64,000 nucleotides of DNA, from NCBI RefSeq assembly GCF_045278715.1, contig NZ_CP136420.1, forward strand, positions 2,170,001-2,234,000, in the 5' to 3' direction. Source of the DNA: Neomoorella carbonis. GTDB lineage: Bacteria > Bacillota > DSM-521 > Neomoorellales > Neomoorellaceae. This document shows positions 41,822 through 50,708 of this stretch, piece after piece. The translations under genes were made by a program, and so were the position numbers. How positions within the stretch are numbered: position 1 is the stretch's first letter; each line of letters starts with the position of its first letter. The notes below the pieces were generated by a model. It searched no databases, was not told the DNA's origin, and saw only the letters and a list, made by a program, of their open reading frames with translations.

Positions 41822-43107
41822 AAATCAAACCCTCTCTCCAGGCGTAACTGGATAGCCCGGGCATGGCCCTCCAGGCCTTCAGCCCGGGCCAGGGCCTGAA
41901 TCAAGCTTCCCGCCGCCTGCAAGCAGGCAGGGCCGGCAGCGATAAGGCTGCTTCTCTTCATAAAAGTAGCGACGCTTAAGGGCGAATAAAACCGGGCCGT
42001 CCCTCCGGTGGGCAAAACATGGCTGGGCCCGGCCCAGTAATCGCCCAGGGGCTCAGAGCTGTAAGACCCTAAGAAAATCGCCCCGGCGTTTTCCACCCGG
42101 CCCAGCCAGGACCAGGGATCGGCCACGTACAGTTCCAGGTGCTCTGGAGCCAGGGCATTGGCCAGGTCCAGGGCGGCCTCCAGATGGGGTACCACCACGG
42201 CCGCACCATAATTTTCCAGCGAACGGCTGGCTATCTCCCGCCGGGGCAGGGTCTTCAGCTGGCGGGCGACTTCCTCTACCACCGCCCGGGCCAGTTTCTC
42301 ATCCGGCGTGATCAGGACCGCGCCGGCCAGGGCGTCGTGTTCAGCCTGGGAGAGGAGGTCGGCCGCCACCCAGTCCGGCCGGGCGGATGCATCGGCAATG
42401 ACGACGATTTCGCTGGGTCCCGCCAGCATGTCGATATCGACGACCCCGTAGACCTCCTTCTTGGCCAGGGTAACATAAATATTCCCCGGCCCGGCAATCT
42501 TCTCCACCGGGGTCACTTCTTCCGTCCCGTAGGCCAGGGCGGCTACGGCCTGAGCGCCGCCCATTTTATAAATCTCCCGCACACCGGCTTCGGCGGCCGC
42601 AACCAGGAGCAGGGGCGCCAGGGTGCCGTCCCGCCGTGGCGGCGTCGCCATGATTATTTCTTCAACGCCGGCCACCCGGGCCGGTACGGCGGTCATTAAT
42701 ACCGACGAAGGATAAGCAGCCGTACCGCCGGGGACGTAAAGGCCCACTCGCTTTAAAGGGCGGCAAATCTGTCCCAGGATGGTGCCGTTCATATCCGCCT
42801 CCATCCAAGAACCATGCTTCTCACGACGATGGTAAGCGGCAATATTATCCCTGGCCTTCTGGATGGCTTCGAGCAGTTCGGGAGTAACGGCTTCATAAGC
42901 AGCCCTGATTTCTTCTGCCGTTACCCGAAAACCGGCCTCTTTTAGATCAACCCCATCCAGTTCCCGGGTGTAACGTTCTACGGCTGCCTGGCCTTCCACC
43001 CTGACAGCGGTAATAATATCCCGTACCCTCGCGGCGACATCGTTCTGGGCCAGCAGCCGTCCTGCCCAGCGGCGCCGCACTTCTTCGCCCTCAAGAACAG
43101 GTAGCAA
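41818..43107 (-). CDS. hisD: Histidinol dehydrogenase HisD
   Basis: A 429-aa zinc and NAD-dependent enzyme for the last two steps of the pathway. Landmarks are YVPGGTAAYPSSVLM, GAQAVAALAYGTE, DMLAGPSEI and GPSHVLPTGGTARFYSPLSV. It starts with TTG after GGGGGG and overlaps the end of hisG by 17 bp. Confidence 0.97.
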   Translation of the reverse strand: MLPVLEGEEVRRRWAGRLLAQNDVAARVRDIITAVRVEGQAAVERYTRELDGVDLKEAGFRVTAEEIRAAYEAVTPELLEAIQKARDNIAAYHRREKHGSWMEADMNGTILGQICRPLKRVGLYVPGGTAAYPSSVLMTAVPARVAGVEEIIMATPPRRDGTLAPLLLVAAAEAGVREIYKMGGAQAVAALAYGTEEVTPVEKIAGPGNIYVTLAKKEVYGVVDIDMLAGPSEIVVIADASARPDWVAADLLSQAEHDALAGAVLITPDEKLARAVVEEVARQLKTLPRREIASRSLENYGAAVVVPHLEAALDLANALAPEHLELYVADPWSWLGRVENAGAIFLGSYSSEPLGDYWAGPSHVLPTGGTARFYSPLSVATFMKRSSLIAAGPACLQAAGSLIQALARAEGLEGHARAIQLRLERGFDL

Positions 43108-43777
43108 TTCCGGTCCCCCCTTGAACAGCCGCCCGCTTTAAGGCCTCTATTACAGGCCGCAGGTGCTGGTAATTGATCCGGTAACTAACCCGGTTGGCAA
43201 TCAAACGAGCTGTGGAGGGAAAAATAGAAACTACCTCCACGAGGTCATTTTCCCTTAAGGTTCGCCCGGTAGAAACAATATCCACAATCAGGTCGGCCAG
43301 TCCCACCAGGGGGGCCAGCTCAATATTGCCATGGAGCTTGATTATTTCCACCGGAAGTCCCTTTTCCTGGAAAAAAGCTGCCGCTACCCTGGGAAACTTG
43401 GTGGCCACCCGGCGGCTGCCGGCCAGCAGGGTTTCCAGGGACTGTCCGGCTTCCTCCCAGCGCTGCCGGGGCGCGGCTACAACAAAACGGCAATAGCCAA
43501 ACCCCAGGTCCACCAGTTCAAAGACATCGGCCCCGGCCTCCGCCAGGGTGTCCTTGCCGACAATACCCAGATCGGCGGCTCCATGTTCTACATAGGTAGG
43601 CACATCAGTGGGACGGCAGATCACGTAACGCACCCGGTCGGCTGGGAAAGTGAAGACCAGCTGCCGTGCTCCGGTAGCCATGCCTTCTACCGGGAGCCCG
43701 GCCTTACGCAATAATTGCAGGGCGTCTTCGCCCAGCTTGCCCTTGGGCAAGGCCAGAGTAAGCAAGTCGGTGACCAT
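43091..43777 (-). CDS. hisG: ATP phosphoribosyltransferase, short form HisG
   Basis: A 228-aa catalytic subunit of the first committed step. It has LALPKGKLGEDA at the start and the PRPP-binding segment DIVSTGRTLRENDL, but no C-terminal ACT-like regulatory domain. This is the HisG-S form that needs HisZ, whose gene lies immediately upstream. Confidence 0.97.
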   Translation of the reverse strand: MVTDLLTLALPKGKLGEDALQLLRKAGLPVEGMATGARQLVFTFPADRVRYVICRPTDVPTYVEHGAADLGIVGKDTLAEAGADVFELVDLGFGYCRFVVAAPRQRWEEAGQSLETLLAGSRRVATKFPRVAAAFFQEKGLPVEIIKLHGNIELAPLVGLADLIVDIVSTGRTLRENDLVEVVSIFPSTARLIANRVSYRINYQHLRPVIEALKRAAVQGGTGIATCS

Positions 43778-43803
43778 TTAAAAGTTCCTCCGAAAATCTT
43801 AAG

Positions 43804-44970
43804 CTAATCCACCCAAACCAGGGTCAACCCCCGGGCGGCGGCCCGGGCTGCTGCTTCCTGGCGGTTTTGACTCTGCCCATCTATAATCACCGTACCCCCC
43901 GGCCGGCGCAGTTCTCGCGCCCGGCGCAAAACTGCCGCCAGGTCCCGGCCCGCCACCAGGTAACCCTCACCCTGTCCGGCTCCCTGCCCCTCGCCCCGGG
44001 CTATGAGCACCCGCTCCAGTCCCAGGGCAAAGCCGGTAGCCGGGCAGGGGTAACCAAACTGGCCCAGCAGGCCATCGTAGCGCCCGCCGCCGCAGACGGG
44101 GACGCCCAAGCCTGGTACATAACCTTCAAAAACGATGCCGGTGTAATAATCAAAATCCCGCAATATGCCCAGGTCGATGAAGAGCCACTTTTCCAGGCCG
44201 TAGGCTGCCAGCGCCTGCCATACTTCTTCCAGGCCGGCCAGGGCAGCGGCTGCCCCGGTCTGGATAAAATTGGCCCGGGCTTCCTCCAGGGCTTCTTTAC
44301 CACCATGTAAAGTGGCAAGAAGTTCCAGCTGCCGCCTCTTCAACCCCGTCAGGTTATACTCGTCGACAAGCCGCTCCAGCCCAACCAGGTCCTTGCCGGC
44401 CAGGGCTACTTTAATTCTCGCCACCGCCTCCCGGGGCAGGTCCAGGTCCTGGAGTACGCCCTTGGTGACGGCCACCTGGCCAATACCTACACGAAAGTCC
44501 TTCAAGCCGGCCTTTAACAAGGTTTCTACCGCCAGGGCAATAATCTCGGCATCGGCCGCTACACCCCCGGCACCGATGAGTTCCACCCCGGCCTGGTGAA
44601 ATTCCCGCATGCGCCCGGCCCGGGGTTCCTCATAACGAAAAACCCCGGCGCGGTAACACAGGCGGATGGGGACGGCCTCACGCCTTAAAGAGGTTGCCAC
44701 CAGGCGGGCAATAGGGGCCGTCATCTCCGGCCGTAAAGCGAGAACCCGTCCCTCGCGGTCGATAAATTTGTAGAGGCTCCCTTCATCCCCAGCGGGAGAG
44801 CCGGCCTGAAAAGTTTCCACAAATTCAAAAGTCGGGGTCAGCACTTCCCGGTAACCCCAACTTTGAAAAAAAGTCACCAGTTCCTGCTCCAGTTCCCTGA
44901 GGGCAGCCGCCTCTGCCGGCAGCAGATCCCGCACCCCCGCAGGCACCTGGAGATTCCAGTTGCCGGCCAC
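43804..44970 (-). CDS. hisZ: ATP phosphoribosyltransferase regulatory subunit HisZ
   Basis: A 388-aa paralogue of histidyl-tRNA synthetase without the anticodon-binding domain. Class II features are FQSWGYREVLTPTFE (motif 1 region), FRYEEPRAGRMREFHQAG (motif 2) and ATGFALGLERVL (motif 3 region). It forms an octameric complex with short HisG and senses histidine. The GTG start is preceded by GGAG. It is the first gene of the operon. Confidence 0.96.
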   Translation of the reverse strand: MAGNWNLQVPAGVRDLLPAEAAALRELEQELVTFFQSWGYREVLTPTFEFVETFQAGSPAGDEGSLYKFIDREGRVLALRPEMTAPIARLVATSLRREAVPIRLCYRAGVFRYEEPRAGRMREFHQAGVELIGAGGVAADAEIIALAVETLLKAGLKDFRVGIGQVAVTKGVLQDLDLPREAVARIKVALAGKDLVGLERLVDEYNLTGLKRRQLELLATLHGGKEALEEARANFIQTGAAAALAGLEEVWQALAAYGLEKWLFIDLGILRDFDYYTGIVFEGYVPGLGVPVCGGGRYDGLLGQFGYPCPATGFALGLERVLIARGEGQGAGQGEGYLVAGRDLAAVLRRARELRRPGGTVIIDGQSQNRQEAAARAAARGLTLVWVD

Positions 44971-44997
44971 TACCCTTCACTCCAGTGCTTTATCATG

Positions 44998-45013
44998 TTA
45001 ACGTATTAACGTA
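44998..45013. promoter_or_regulatory. Putative his operon operator
   Basis: TTAACGTA is repeated twice in tandem. The same bases, with the preceding G (44997), also form the dyad GTTAA-N4-TTAAC. It lies directly downstream of the -10 box, covering the expected transcription start. A TrpR-family regulator gene is next door. Confidence 0.6.
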
Positions 45014-45042
45014 ATAATAACACGGGAATAACCCCCTGACAA
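45014..45042 (-). promoter_or_regulatory. Sigma-A promoter of the his operon
   Basis: On the minus strand TTGTCA (45037-45042) and TATTAT (45014-45019) have a 17-bp spacer, 45-70 bp before hisZ. Confidence 0.7.
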
Positions 45043-45119
45043 AGGCCGCCGGCCACCTCCAGGGGCCATTAAATTTGATTAATCAAGTTTATCACCGCCC
45101 GGTTATCCCGGGCGTCAAA

Positions 45120-45416
45120 TTACTCCTTTTTATCCAGGCGATCCAGGATGAGGTTGTACCCGTCGGCCCCATAGTTTAAAAAACGCTTAACCCGGCTGAT
45201 GGTGGCCGTGCTGGCCCCGGTGGCGGCGGCAATGGCCGAATAGGTAACCCCCTGGCGTAAGTAGCGGGCTACCGCCAGTCGCTGGGCCATAGCCTTGATT
45301 TCAGCGGTAGTACAGAGGTCTTCAAAGAAGCGGTAGCATTCATCGATGTTCTCAAGGGCTAAAATAGCGCGGAAGAGTTCATCAACCAGGGGGTCCTGCA
45401 ACTTATCCCGGCTCAA
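45120..45416 (-). CDS. yerC: YerC/YecD-type TrpR-family regulator (possible HisR)
   Basis: A 98-aa DNA-binding protein of the TrpR-like YerC family. The helix-turn-helix is TYSAIAAATGASTATISRVKRFLNYG (residues about 56-81), preceded by CTTAEIKAMAQRLAVARYL. The TTG at 45416 has GGAGG eight bases upstream and gives the normal family length; the ATG at 45521 would add 35 residues and overlap the preceding gene. YerC relatives regulate histidine biosynthesis in some Firmicutes (HisR). Its place directly upstream of hisZ fits that role. Confidence 0.87.
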   Translation of the reverse strand: MSRDKLQDPLVDELFRAILALENIDECYRFFEDLCTTAEIKAMAQRLAVARYLRQGVTYSAIAAATGASTATISRVKRFLNYGADGYNLILDRLDKKE

Positions 45417-45496
45417 TCCCGTACCCTCCCCCAAAAATAACTTAAAAACACTTTTCGCCACCAGGCTGCTTTTTCCTCCACAGTAAACCCGCCCTT

Positions 45497-45724
45497 TCAG
45501 CCAATCAGCCTGGTCAGCCATTCTGTCACCGGCCCGAAGACCCGGGCTAAAAGTTTTGCCGGGCTGGGGATGGGTAATTTTAAAGCCAGGGCCAGGCTTA
45601 AGGCCAGGCCCATGGACCAGACGATACCCATAACGGCCAGTTCCCGCCAGTACTTTTTCTGCCAGATTTCCGGGGCATCCAAGTAAGCGATGACCAGGAA
45701 AGCCAGGATAATTAAAACGAGCAT
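45497..45724 (-). CDS. Small membrane protein of the ger operon
   Basis: A 75-aa protein with two hydrophobic segments (MLVLIILAFLVIAYL and a second at about residues 30-50) and an amphipathic C-terminus. The ATG at 45724 lies 10 bp downstream of gerC and has a GGGGTGA site; the longer frame would start inside gerC. Small extra genes occur in some gerA-type operons. The function is unknown. Confidence 0.75.
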   Translation of the reverse strand: MLVLIILAFLVIAYLDAPEIWQKKYWRELAVMGIVWSMGLALSLALALKLPIPSPAKLLARVFGPVTEWLTRLIG

Positions 45725-45734
45725 TCCATCACCC

Positions 45735-47024
45735 CTACCTGGTACTCCCCTGGGTGGCGCCCTTGCCGCCAGCACCCCGGGTTTTGTCTGGTGTCCTGTT
45801 GGTCATTCCCAGCCGGTTCAGATGGAGGTTGACCTTTACCTGTATTTGTACCCGGCTGAACTCTTCATTCCAGCGGTCCTGGACCTGACGCCAGTAGCGG
45901 GCGTTGCTCCGATGCAAGACCTCGCCAAAGCCAAAAATGTCCGACCGGAGTTCCTGCTGGGCCTTGCGTACAGCAACCAGGATCCGCTCCTCCACGGCCC
46001 TGTTGACAGCCTCCTGGATGGCCAGTAAATGTTCCATCCGGTCGGGGTCCAGGTTAGCTGTAACTTCCGATAAGTCACAGTCGCCCCGAATTTCAACGTT
46101 AAAAGTTACCTGGCCGCCTTCAACCCTGGGTTTAACCTTCGTAGAGGCGCGGTGAAAAATCACCGAGGCCCTACCCCCGCTCTGTGCTGGCACCGCTACG
46201 GTGATAACCCCTTCCCTTACTTCCCCCCGCAGCCACATAAGGCCGTTGGTCTCCTTTTCATCAAGCCAGCCAATCAAACGATCGTCGCGGAAAGCCCCGG
46301 CACCTTTAATGGCTACAGCCTCGGGGGGTTTCTTTTCCCCCTCTCCCTTCTGAGCGCTATCCTTACCAGCGGCATCACCACCGCTTTTCACTTCCTGGCT
46401 TTCCAGCTCCGGTGTCGGCGTCATGACCACCTGGGGCAGGACAGGGTTGTCTCCCGGCGCTTCCCACACGGCCAGGAGGTCTTTTAATTCTACCTTAAAG
46501 GTGGTCCGGTTGCGCAAGATACCGCTTAAAATCGTCCCGGGCATTAATTCAATACCCGGTGGCAGTTCCAGCACCTTGCGCGCTTCACCCATGGTAATTA
46601 ATACCGGTGTCGTCAGGCGCATCTGGCGCTCGCGGGTAAAATGGTCAAGGTAATGGAACCCCTGCCGGGCAAGCTCTTCCCCAAGGATCAGCACCCGGTT
46701 CTGAGCCCAGAGTAAGCGCCGCGGTACCATTTCCTCCAGCCGCCGGGTCGCCTGGGTAAAATCACTACCCACAGCGGTGACAACCTCCCCGGTTTTGGGC
46801 GGCTCGCCTACGCCGCCTCCACCCATGGACGGTCCTCCAGCTACGGTCCGGGGAATAACGATATAAACGCTCAGGCGTACCTGATCTCCGGGAGCCGCAT
46901 CCAGGGCTATAGCCGTGACAATGGCCAGCTCTTCAATCTCATGGCGGCTCCAGCAACCAGGCAGGAAGGATAACATAAGGGCAAGGAAAAGTAAGGCCCG
47001 AATCCGGCGCTGCCAGGCCTTCAT
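45735..47024 (-). CDS. gerC: Spore germination lipoprotein, Ger(x)C family
   Basis: A 429-aa lipoprotein with signal peptide and lipobox LPGCW (Cys at about residue 27), followed by the family motif WSRHEIEELAIVTAIALD. A Lys/Glu-rich insertion near residues 205-235 separates the two halves. It is the third component of a nutrient germinant receptor in the spore inner membrane. The ATG overlaps the gerB stop (ATGA). Confidence 0.95.
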   Translation of the reverse strand: MKAWQRRIRALLFLALMLSFLPGCWSRHEIEELAIVTAIALDAAPGDQVRLSVYIVIPRTVAGGPSMGGGGVGEPPKTGEVVTAVGSDFTQATRRLEEMVPRRLLWAQNRVLILGEELARQGFHYLDHFTRERQMRLTTPVLITMGEARKVLELPPGIELMPGTILSGILRNRTTFKVELKDLLAVWEAPGDNPVLPQVVMTPTPELESQEVKSGGDAAGKDSAQKGEGEKKPPEAVAIKGAGAFRDDRLIGWLDEKETNGLMWLRGEVREGVITVAVPAQSGGRASVIFHRASTKVKPRVEGGQVTFNVEIRGDCDLSEVTANLDPDRMEHLLAIQEAVNRAVEERILVAVRKAQQELRSDIFGFGEVLHRSNARYWRQVQDRWNEEFSRVQIQVKVNLHLNRLGMTNRTPDKTRGAGGKGATQGSTR

Positions 47025-48118
47025 GCTCCGGTCCTCCTTTTACCCCGCAGCCAGGCCATTATAAGCAAAAATAACGGTAAAATAAGCTGCCAGGTCAGGG
47101 TCCACCCCGGTTCTAACAGCAGCAGGTCTTGGCGGATCTCGGTAATATTCCGGTAAAGAAGATTAGAGACGGCAACATTTAATGCCCCCAGGGAGGCCAC
47201 CAGGGACCGGTACTCTTTGAGCCCGGTGACGGTAGCGAGGCCCAGGGCCACTACATAAAGGTTAAGGGTTATTTTGATAAATACTCCTCCTACCCAGATG
47301 GCCAGAAACAGGACCTCAATGCGTTCTAAAAATTGCCCCAGGGCGACCACCCGCGCCAGGTTGTAAGCGGCAAAGGTCAGGCGGGCAGCTTGGGAACTTC
47401 CGAATACTAAAATTGTTCCCATGGTAGCCAGGCTCAGGAAAAAGGCAATCCCCAGGAGGCCGCTGAAAAGGCTGGTTCCCAGGGCCCGGGGGGGGTTAAC
47501 GAAGGCACCGTAGGTAGCCAGGATAAATATCTGACCCAGAAAGCTCCAGGCCACCAGTGCTCCCCCCAGGACCGGCCGGAGGCCATTTTCCATGATGGGA
47601 AGGATATTTCGGGGCATCATTTCCGGCGTGGCAAAGAGGATGACGATGGCAACGAAAGTCACCATGAGAGGCAGGATAAATTCCGTGCACCGGGCAATGA
47701 CTTCCAGCCCGTTACGGGCGGCATAGACGGCCACGGCTACGATACTGAGGCTGAAAAATAAAGCCGGCGTCTCCGGCATTACCGCTGTGACCAGGAACTC
47801 GCTGAACTCCCGGATGACCACTGCATCCAGCAGGAAAAAAGCAAGAACAAAAATAAAAGCCATCATTTTACCTATAACAGGGCCTAAAATCAATTCGCAA
47901 TACTGGAAAAGGGTATAGTGGGGGAAGCGCTGGGCCAGCAGGTAGACAACCAGCGCCACAACGCTGGCTGCTACGGAGGCCACAACGACGGCCAGCCAGG
48001 CATCCTGGCGCGACCGCAAAGCCAGCAAAGCCGGTAAAAAGAGTATGGCCGTAGGCAGGACGGCAAACCAGAGCAGGACCGCCGCCTGGCGAGGACTGAT
48101 ATATCCTTCTTCCCGCAT
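47021..48118 (-). CDS. gerB: Spore germination receptor permease-like subunit GerB
   Basis: A 365-aa protein with about ten membrane spans of the GerAB/APC-like family, the subunit thought to bind the germinant. It opens ISPRQAAVLLWFAVLPTAILF. It is encoded 2 bp after gerA. Confidence 0.95.
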   Translation of the reverse strand: MREEGYISPRQAAVLLWFAVLPTAILFLPALLALRSRQDAWLAVVVASVAASVVALVVYLLAQRFPHYTLFQYCELILGPVIGKMMAFIFVLAFFLLDAVVIREFSEFLVTAVMPETPALFFSLSIVAVAVYAARNGLEVIARCTEFILPLMVTFVAIVILFATPEMMPRNILPIMENGLRPVLGGALVAWSFLGQIFILATYGAFVNPPRALGTSLFSGLLGIAFFLSLATMGTILVFGSSQAARLTFAAYNLARVVALGQFLERIEVLFLAIWVGGVFIKITLNLYVVALGLATVTGLKEYRSLVASLGALNVAVSNLLYRNITEIRQDLLLLEPGWTLTWQLILPLFLLIMAWLRGKRRTGA

Positions 48119-48120
48119 CT

Positions 48121-49782
48121 TTAAGAGTCGCCCTCCCCCGGCCTAGGGTTGGAACTGGCTGGCGGTGTTGGCTTTAATCCGGCTCCCTGGCGCACCGGGT
48201 CACGGTAGCCGATCTGGCTGGGGCGGGAGTTCATGGCCCAGCGTGGTACCCGGATGAGGACGTCTTTAAAGTCGCTGAAATTCCAGGGAGTGACAGGAGC
48301 CAGGTAAGGCACCCCGAAGGAGCGCAGGGTATTCAGGTGCACCAGGATGGCCAGCAGCCCCAGCATAATGCCGTAAAATCCCATGGTGCCGGCCAGAATG
48401 AGCATGATAAAACGAAGAAGGCGTAGGGTGATGGCCATGGCGAAGGACGGGAGGGCAAAAGAGCTGATCCCCGTCAGGGCTACGACAATTACCATGGCCG
48501 GGGAAACCAGGCCGGCGCTCACGGCCGCTTCCCCGATCACCAGGGCCCCGACAATACTCACCGCCTGGCCAACTTGCCTTGGCAGGCGCACCCCGGCTTC
48601 CCGCAGGAGTTCAAAACTAAGTTCCATGATCAACGCTTCTACTACAGCCGGGAAAGGTATGCCTTCCCGCTGTGAGGCCAGCCTTATCAGGAGGTTGGTA
48701 GGTAACATTTCCTGATGAAAAGTGCTGGCAGCTACATAGAAAGCCGGCAGGAGCAGGGCTATATTGAGGGCGATAAAACGACCCAGCCGCAGGAAACTAG
48801 AAAGGTAATAGCGTTCATAGTAGTCTTCACTGGACTGGATAAACTGGATAAAAAGGGTCGGCACGATGAGGGCAAAGGGAGTATTATCCACCAGGATGCC
48901 CACCCGGCCTTCCAGCAGGGCGGCCACCACCTTGTCCGGTCGTTCAGTATGGTCGATCTGGGGAAAGGGGGAAGTTGGGTTATCTTCGATAAGTTCTTCA
49001 ATGTAGGCGCTTTCCAGGATACCATCAATTTGAATCCGCTCCAGCCGCTGGCGTACCTCACACAGTACCATGGGGTCAACCAGGTCTTCAAGGTAAGTAA
49101 TGACTACATTGGTCATGGTGTAACGGCCCAAACAAATAGTTTCCATTTTAAGGGAAGGAGTCTTTAAACGCCGGCGGATAAGGGCTGTATTGGCACGCAA
49201 GCTCTCAATAAAGCTTTCCCGCGGGCCCCGGACCACGCTCTCGGCAATAGGTTCTTCAATAGCGCGGTGTTCCCAGGATCGGGTGCTTAAGGCCAGGACT
49301 TTATTATACCCATCCAGGAGCAGGACCGTATCCCCCTCCAGGACATGTTTAACCAGGGCAGCCATGTTGTCAACCACAGCTACATCCGTCATGGGCATGA
49401 TCTTTTCCATGACCGTGGCCAGGTCGCGGCTCTTGCCCGCCAGTTCCCGGGCCAATTGTGGGGATGCCTGTTGCAGGGTCCTTACCAGGGTATCTTCAAT
49501 GAGCTTTTTGTCAGCCAGGCCGTCGATATAAATAAGGGCTACTTTTAGCACCTGGCCGAGATAAAAATCGCGGTGGACGACGTCGCTGCATTTAGCAAAA
49601 ATTGCTTGCAGTTGCTCCAGGTTGAGTTTGAGTTCAGCTGTGAGCTGGTATTCTTCCAGGGGTGGGTAAAGCACCTTTTGTTCTTTACTCCCCTTGGACT
49701 GACCCTTATTATCCTGCTGTCCCGAAGGCTGCCGGCGGCGGAAAAGAGCCGCCCTTAAGGGCTTGCGGTAAGGACCAGGCAA
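48121..49782 (-). CDS. gerA: Spore germination receptor subunit GerA
   Basis: About 553 aa of the GerAA/SpoVAF family: a soluble N-terminal domain of about 280 residues (FAKCSDVVHRDFYLG, LLLDGYNKVLAL) and then a membrane part with PFPAVVEALIMELSFELLREAGVRLP and about five spans, ending in a Pro-rich tail. The TTG at 49782 is close to GGAGGGAGG and is preferred; a GTG at 49824 in the same frame lacks a good site. It is probably transcribed late in sporulation. Confidence 0.94.
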   Translation of the reverse strand: MPGPYRKPLRAALFRRRQPSGQQDNKGQSKGSKEQKVLYPPLEEYQLTAELKLNLEQLQAIFAKCSDVVHRDFYLGQVLKVALIYIDGLADKKLIEDTLVRTLQQASPQLARELAGKSRDLATVMEKIMPMTDVAVVDNMAALVKHVLEGDTVLLLDGYNKVLALSTRSWEHRAIEEPIAESVVRGPRESFIESLRANTALIRRRLKTPSLKMETICLGRYTMTNVVITYLEDLVDPMVLCEVRQRLERIQIDGILESAYIEELIEDNPTSPFPQIDHTERPDKVVAALLEGRVGILVDNTPFALIVPTLFIQFIQSSEDYYERYYLSSFLRLGRFIALNIALLLPAFYVAASTFHQEMLPTNLLIRLASQREGIPFPAVVEALIMELSFELLREAGVRLPRQVGQAVSIVGALVIGEAAVSAGLVSPAMVIVVALTGISSFALPSFAMAITLRLLRFIMLILAGTMGFYGIMLGLLAILVHLNTLRSFGVPYLAPVTPWNFSDFKDVLIRVPRWAMNSRPSQIGYRDPVRQGAGLKPTPPASSNPRPGEGDS

Positions 49783-49854
49783 AGTTCCTCCCTCCTTTGA
49801 TTGGAAGCCGGTTAATACCAGCACTGGTTAGCTTTCACCGGGGGAGGAAACATT

Positions 49855-49929
49855 ATGCGTAAGTCACCACATCTCGATTGGGCTGCTAGAGATATGCGGT
49901 TTGAAATCTGCCTGTTTAAAAATGACTAA
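49855..49929 (+). CDS. Possible 24-aa small ORF
   Basis: ATG is preceded by GGGGGAGG at ideal spacing, in the gap between gerA and the wrbA-like gene. The product (start MRKSPHLDWAARD) resembles no known protein. The site may be fortuitous. Listed only because the ribosome binding site is strong. Confidence 0.2.
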   Translation: MRKSPHLDWAARDMRFEICLFKND

Positions 49930-49990
49930 AAGCGCCAGTTTTGGCTCACACTAATCGCAAGGACAATGTGTTGATGGGGAGCTGATTTTT

Positions 49991-50611
49991 TTGGCCGGTG
50001 AGACAAAGATTTTGGTGGTTTTCTACAGCCTCTACGGTAATACGGCTAAACTTGCCCGGGCAGTAGGGGCCGGGGTTACAGAAGTACCCGGCTGCACCGC
50101 CACCTTAAAGCGGGTCCCGGAAACTATGCCGCGGGAAACTATACAGCATCTTGAGCAATCGGCGGCTTATCAAAAGGCCCAGGAGGAAATGAAGGACATT
50201 CCCATAGCCACCTTGGAAGACCTCCAGGATGTCGATGGGGTAATCTTCGGCAGTCCCAGCCACTTTGGTAATGCCGCGGCCCAGATAAAACAATTTATCG
50301 ATGCCACTGTTCCTTTATGGGTTAAAGGTCAACTGGTCGGTAAAGTCGGGGGTGTCTTCTGTACCTCGGGTAGCCTTCACGGGGGTAACGAGGGCACTCT
50401 TATTTCCATGCTCCTGCCCCTGCTCCACCACGGTATGATTATCGTCGGCCGGACCTATGAAGATTTTAGCCTGGCCAACGCCGGAACTCCCTACGGGGCT
50501 TCCGCCACCTCGGGTCCCAACCATGACCAGCCGCCCACGGACCAAGACCTGGTCATCGCCCGTTCCCTGGGTAAACGCATTGCCATGGTGGCTAAGAAGC
50601 TAAAGGAGTAA
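49991..50611 (+). CDS. wrbA: WrbA-like flavodoxin-fold NAD(P)H:quinone oxidoreductase
   Basis: A 206-aa flavoprotein. The FMN phosphate loop is YSLYGNTAKLAR (residues about 12-23), and GSPSHFGNAAAQIKQFID and CTSGSLHGGNE are WrbA-type flavin and quinone loops. It would reduce quinones by two electrons, protecting against radical formation. It starts with TTG after GGGGAG. It is a single-gene unit ending in a strong terminator. Confidence 0.9.
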   Translation: MAGETKILVVFYSLYGNTAKLARAVGAGVTEVPGCTATLKRVPETMPRETIQHLEQSAAYQKAQEEMKDIPIATLEDLQDVDGVIFGSPSHFGNAAAQIKQFIDATVPLWVKGQLVGKVGGVFCTSGSLHGGNEGTLISMLLPLLHHGMIIVGRTYEDFSLANAGTPYGASATSGPNHDQPPTDQDLVIARSLGKRIAMVAKKLKE

Positions 50612-50665
50612 TCGTTCTTCACACCATGGAAAATGGTACAGGCAAATATCTGGATAAAAGGCAGT

Positions 50666-50697
50666 AGCCCGGCAAGTAAATTGCCGGGCTCTTACTT
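50666..50697. terminator. Terminator between the wrbA-like gene and purD
   Basis: AGCCCGGCAA and TTGCCGGGCT form a perfect 10-bp stem with loop GTAAA, followed by CTTACTTTTTT on the plus strand. The opposite strand has a weaker T-run (CCTTTT), so it may also end the purine operon. Confidence 0.85.
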
Positions 50698-50708
50698 TTT
50701 TAGCCGAT

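Noticed and set aside
49855..49929. 24-codon ORF with a strong ribosome binding site presented as a real peptide gene
   Set aside because: Kept only as a low-confidence feature: no homologue is known to me, no terminator follows, and the 5' end lies close to the gerA leader.
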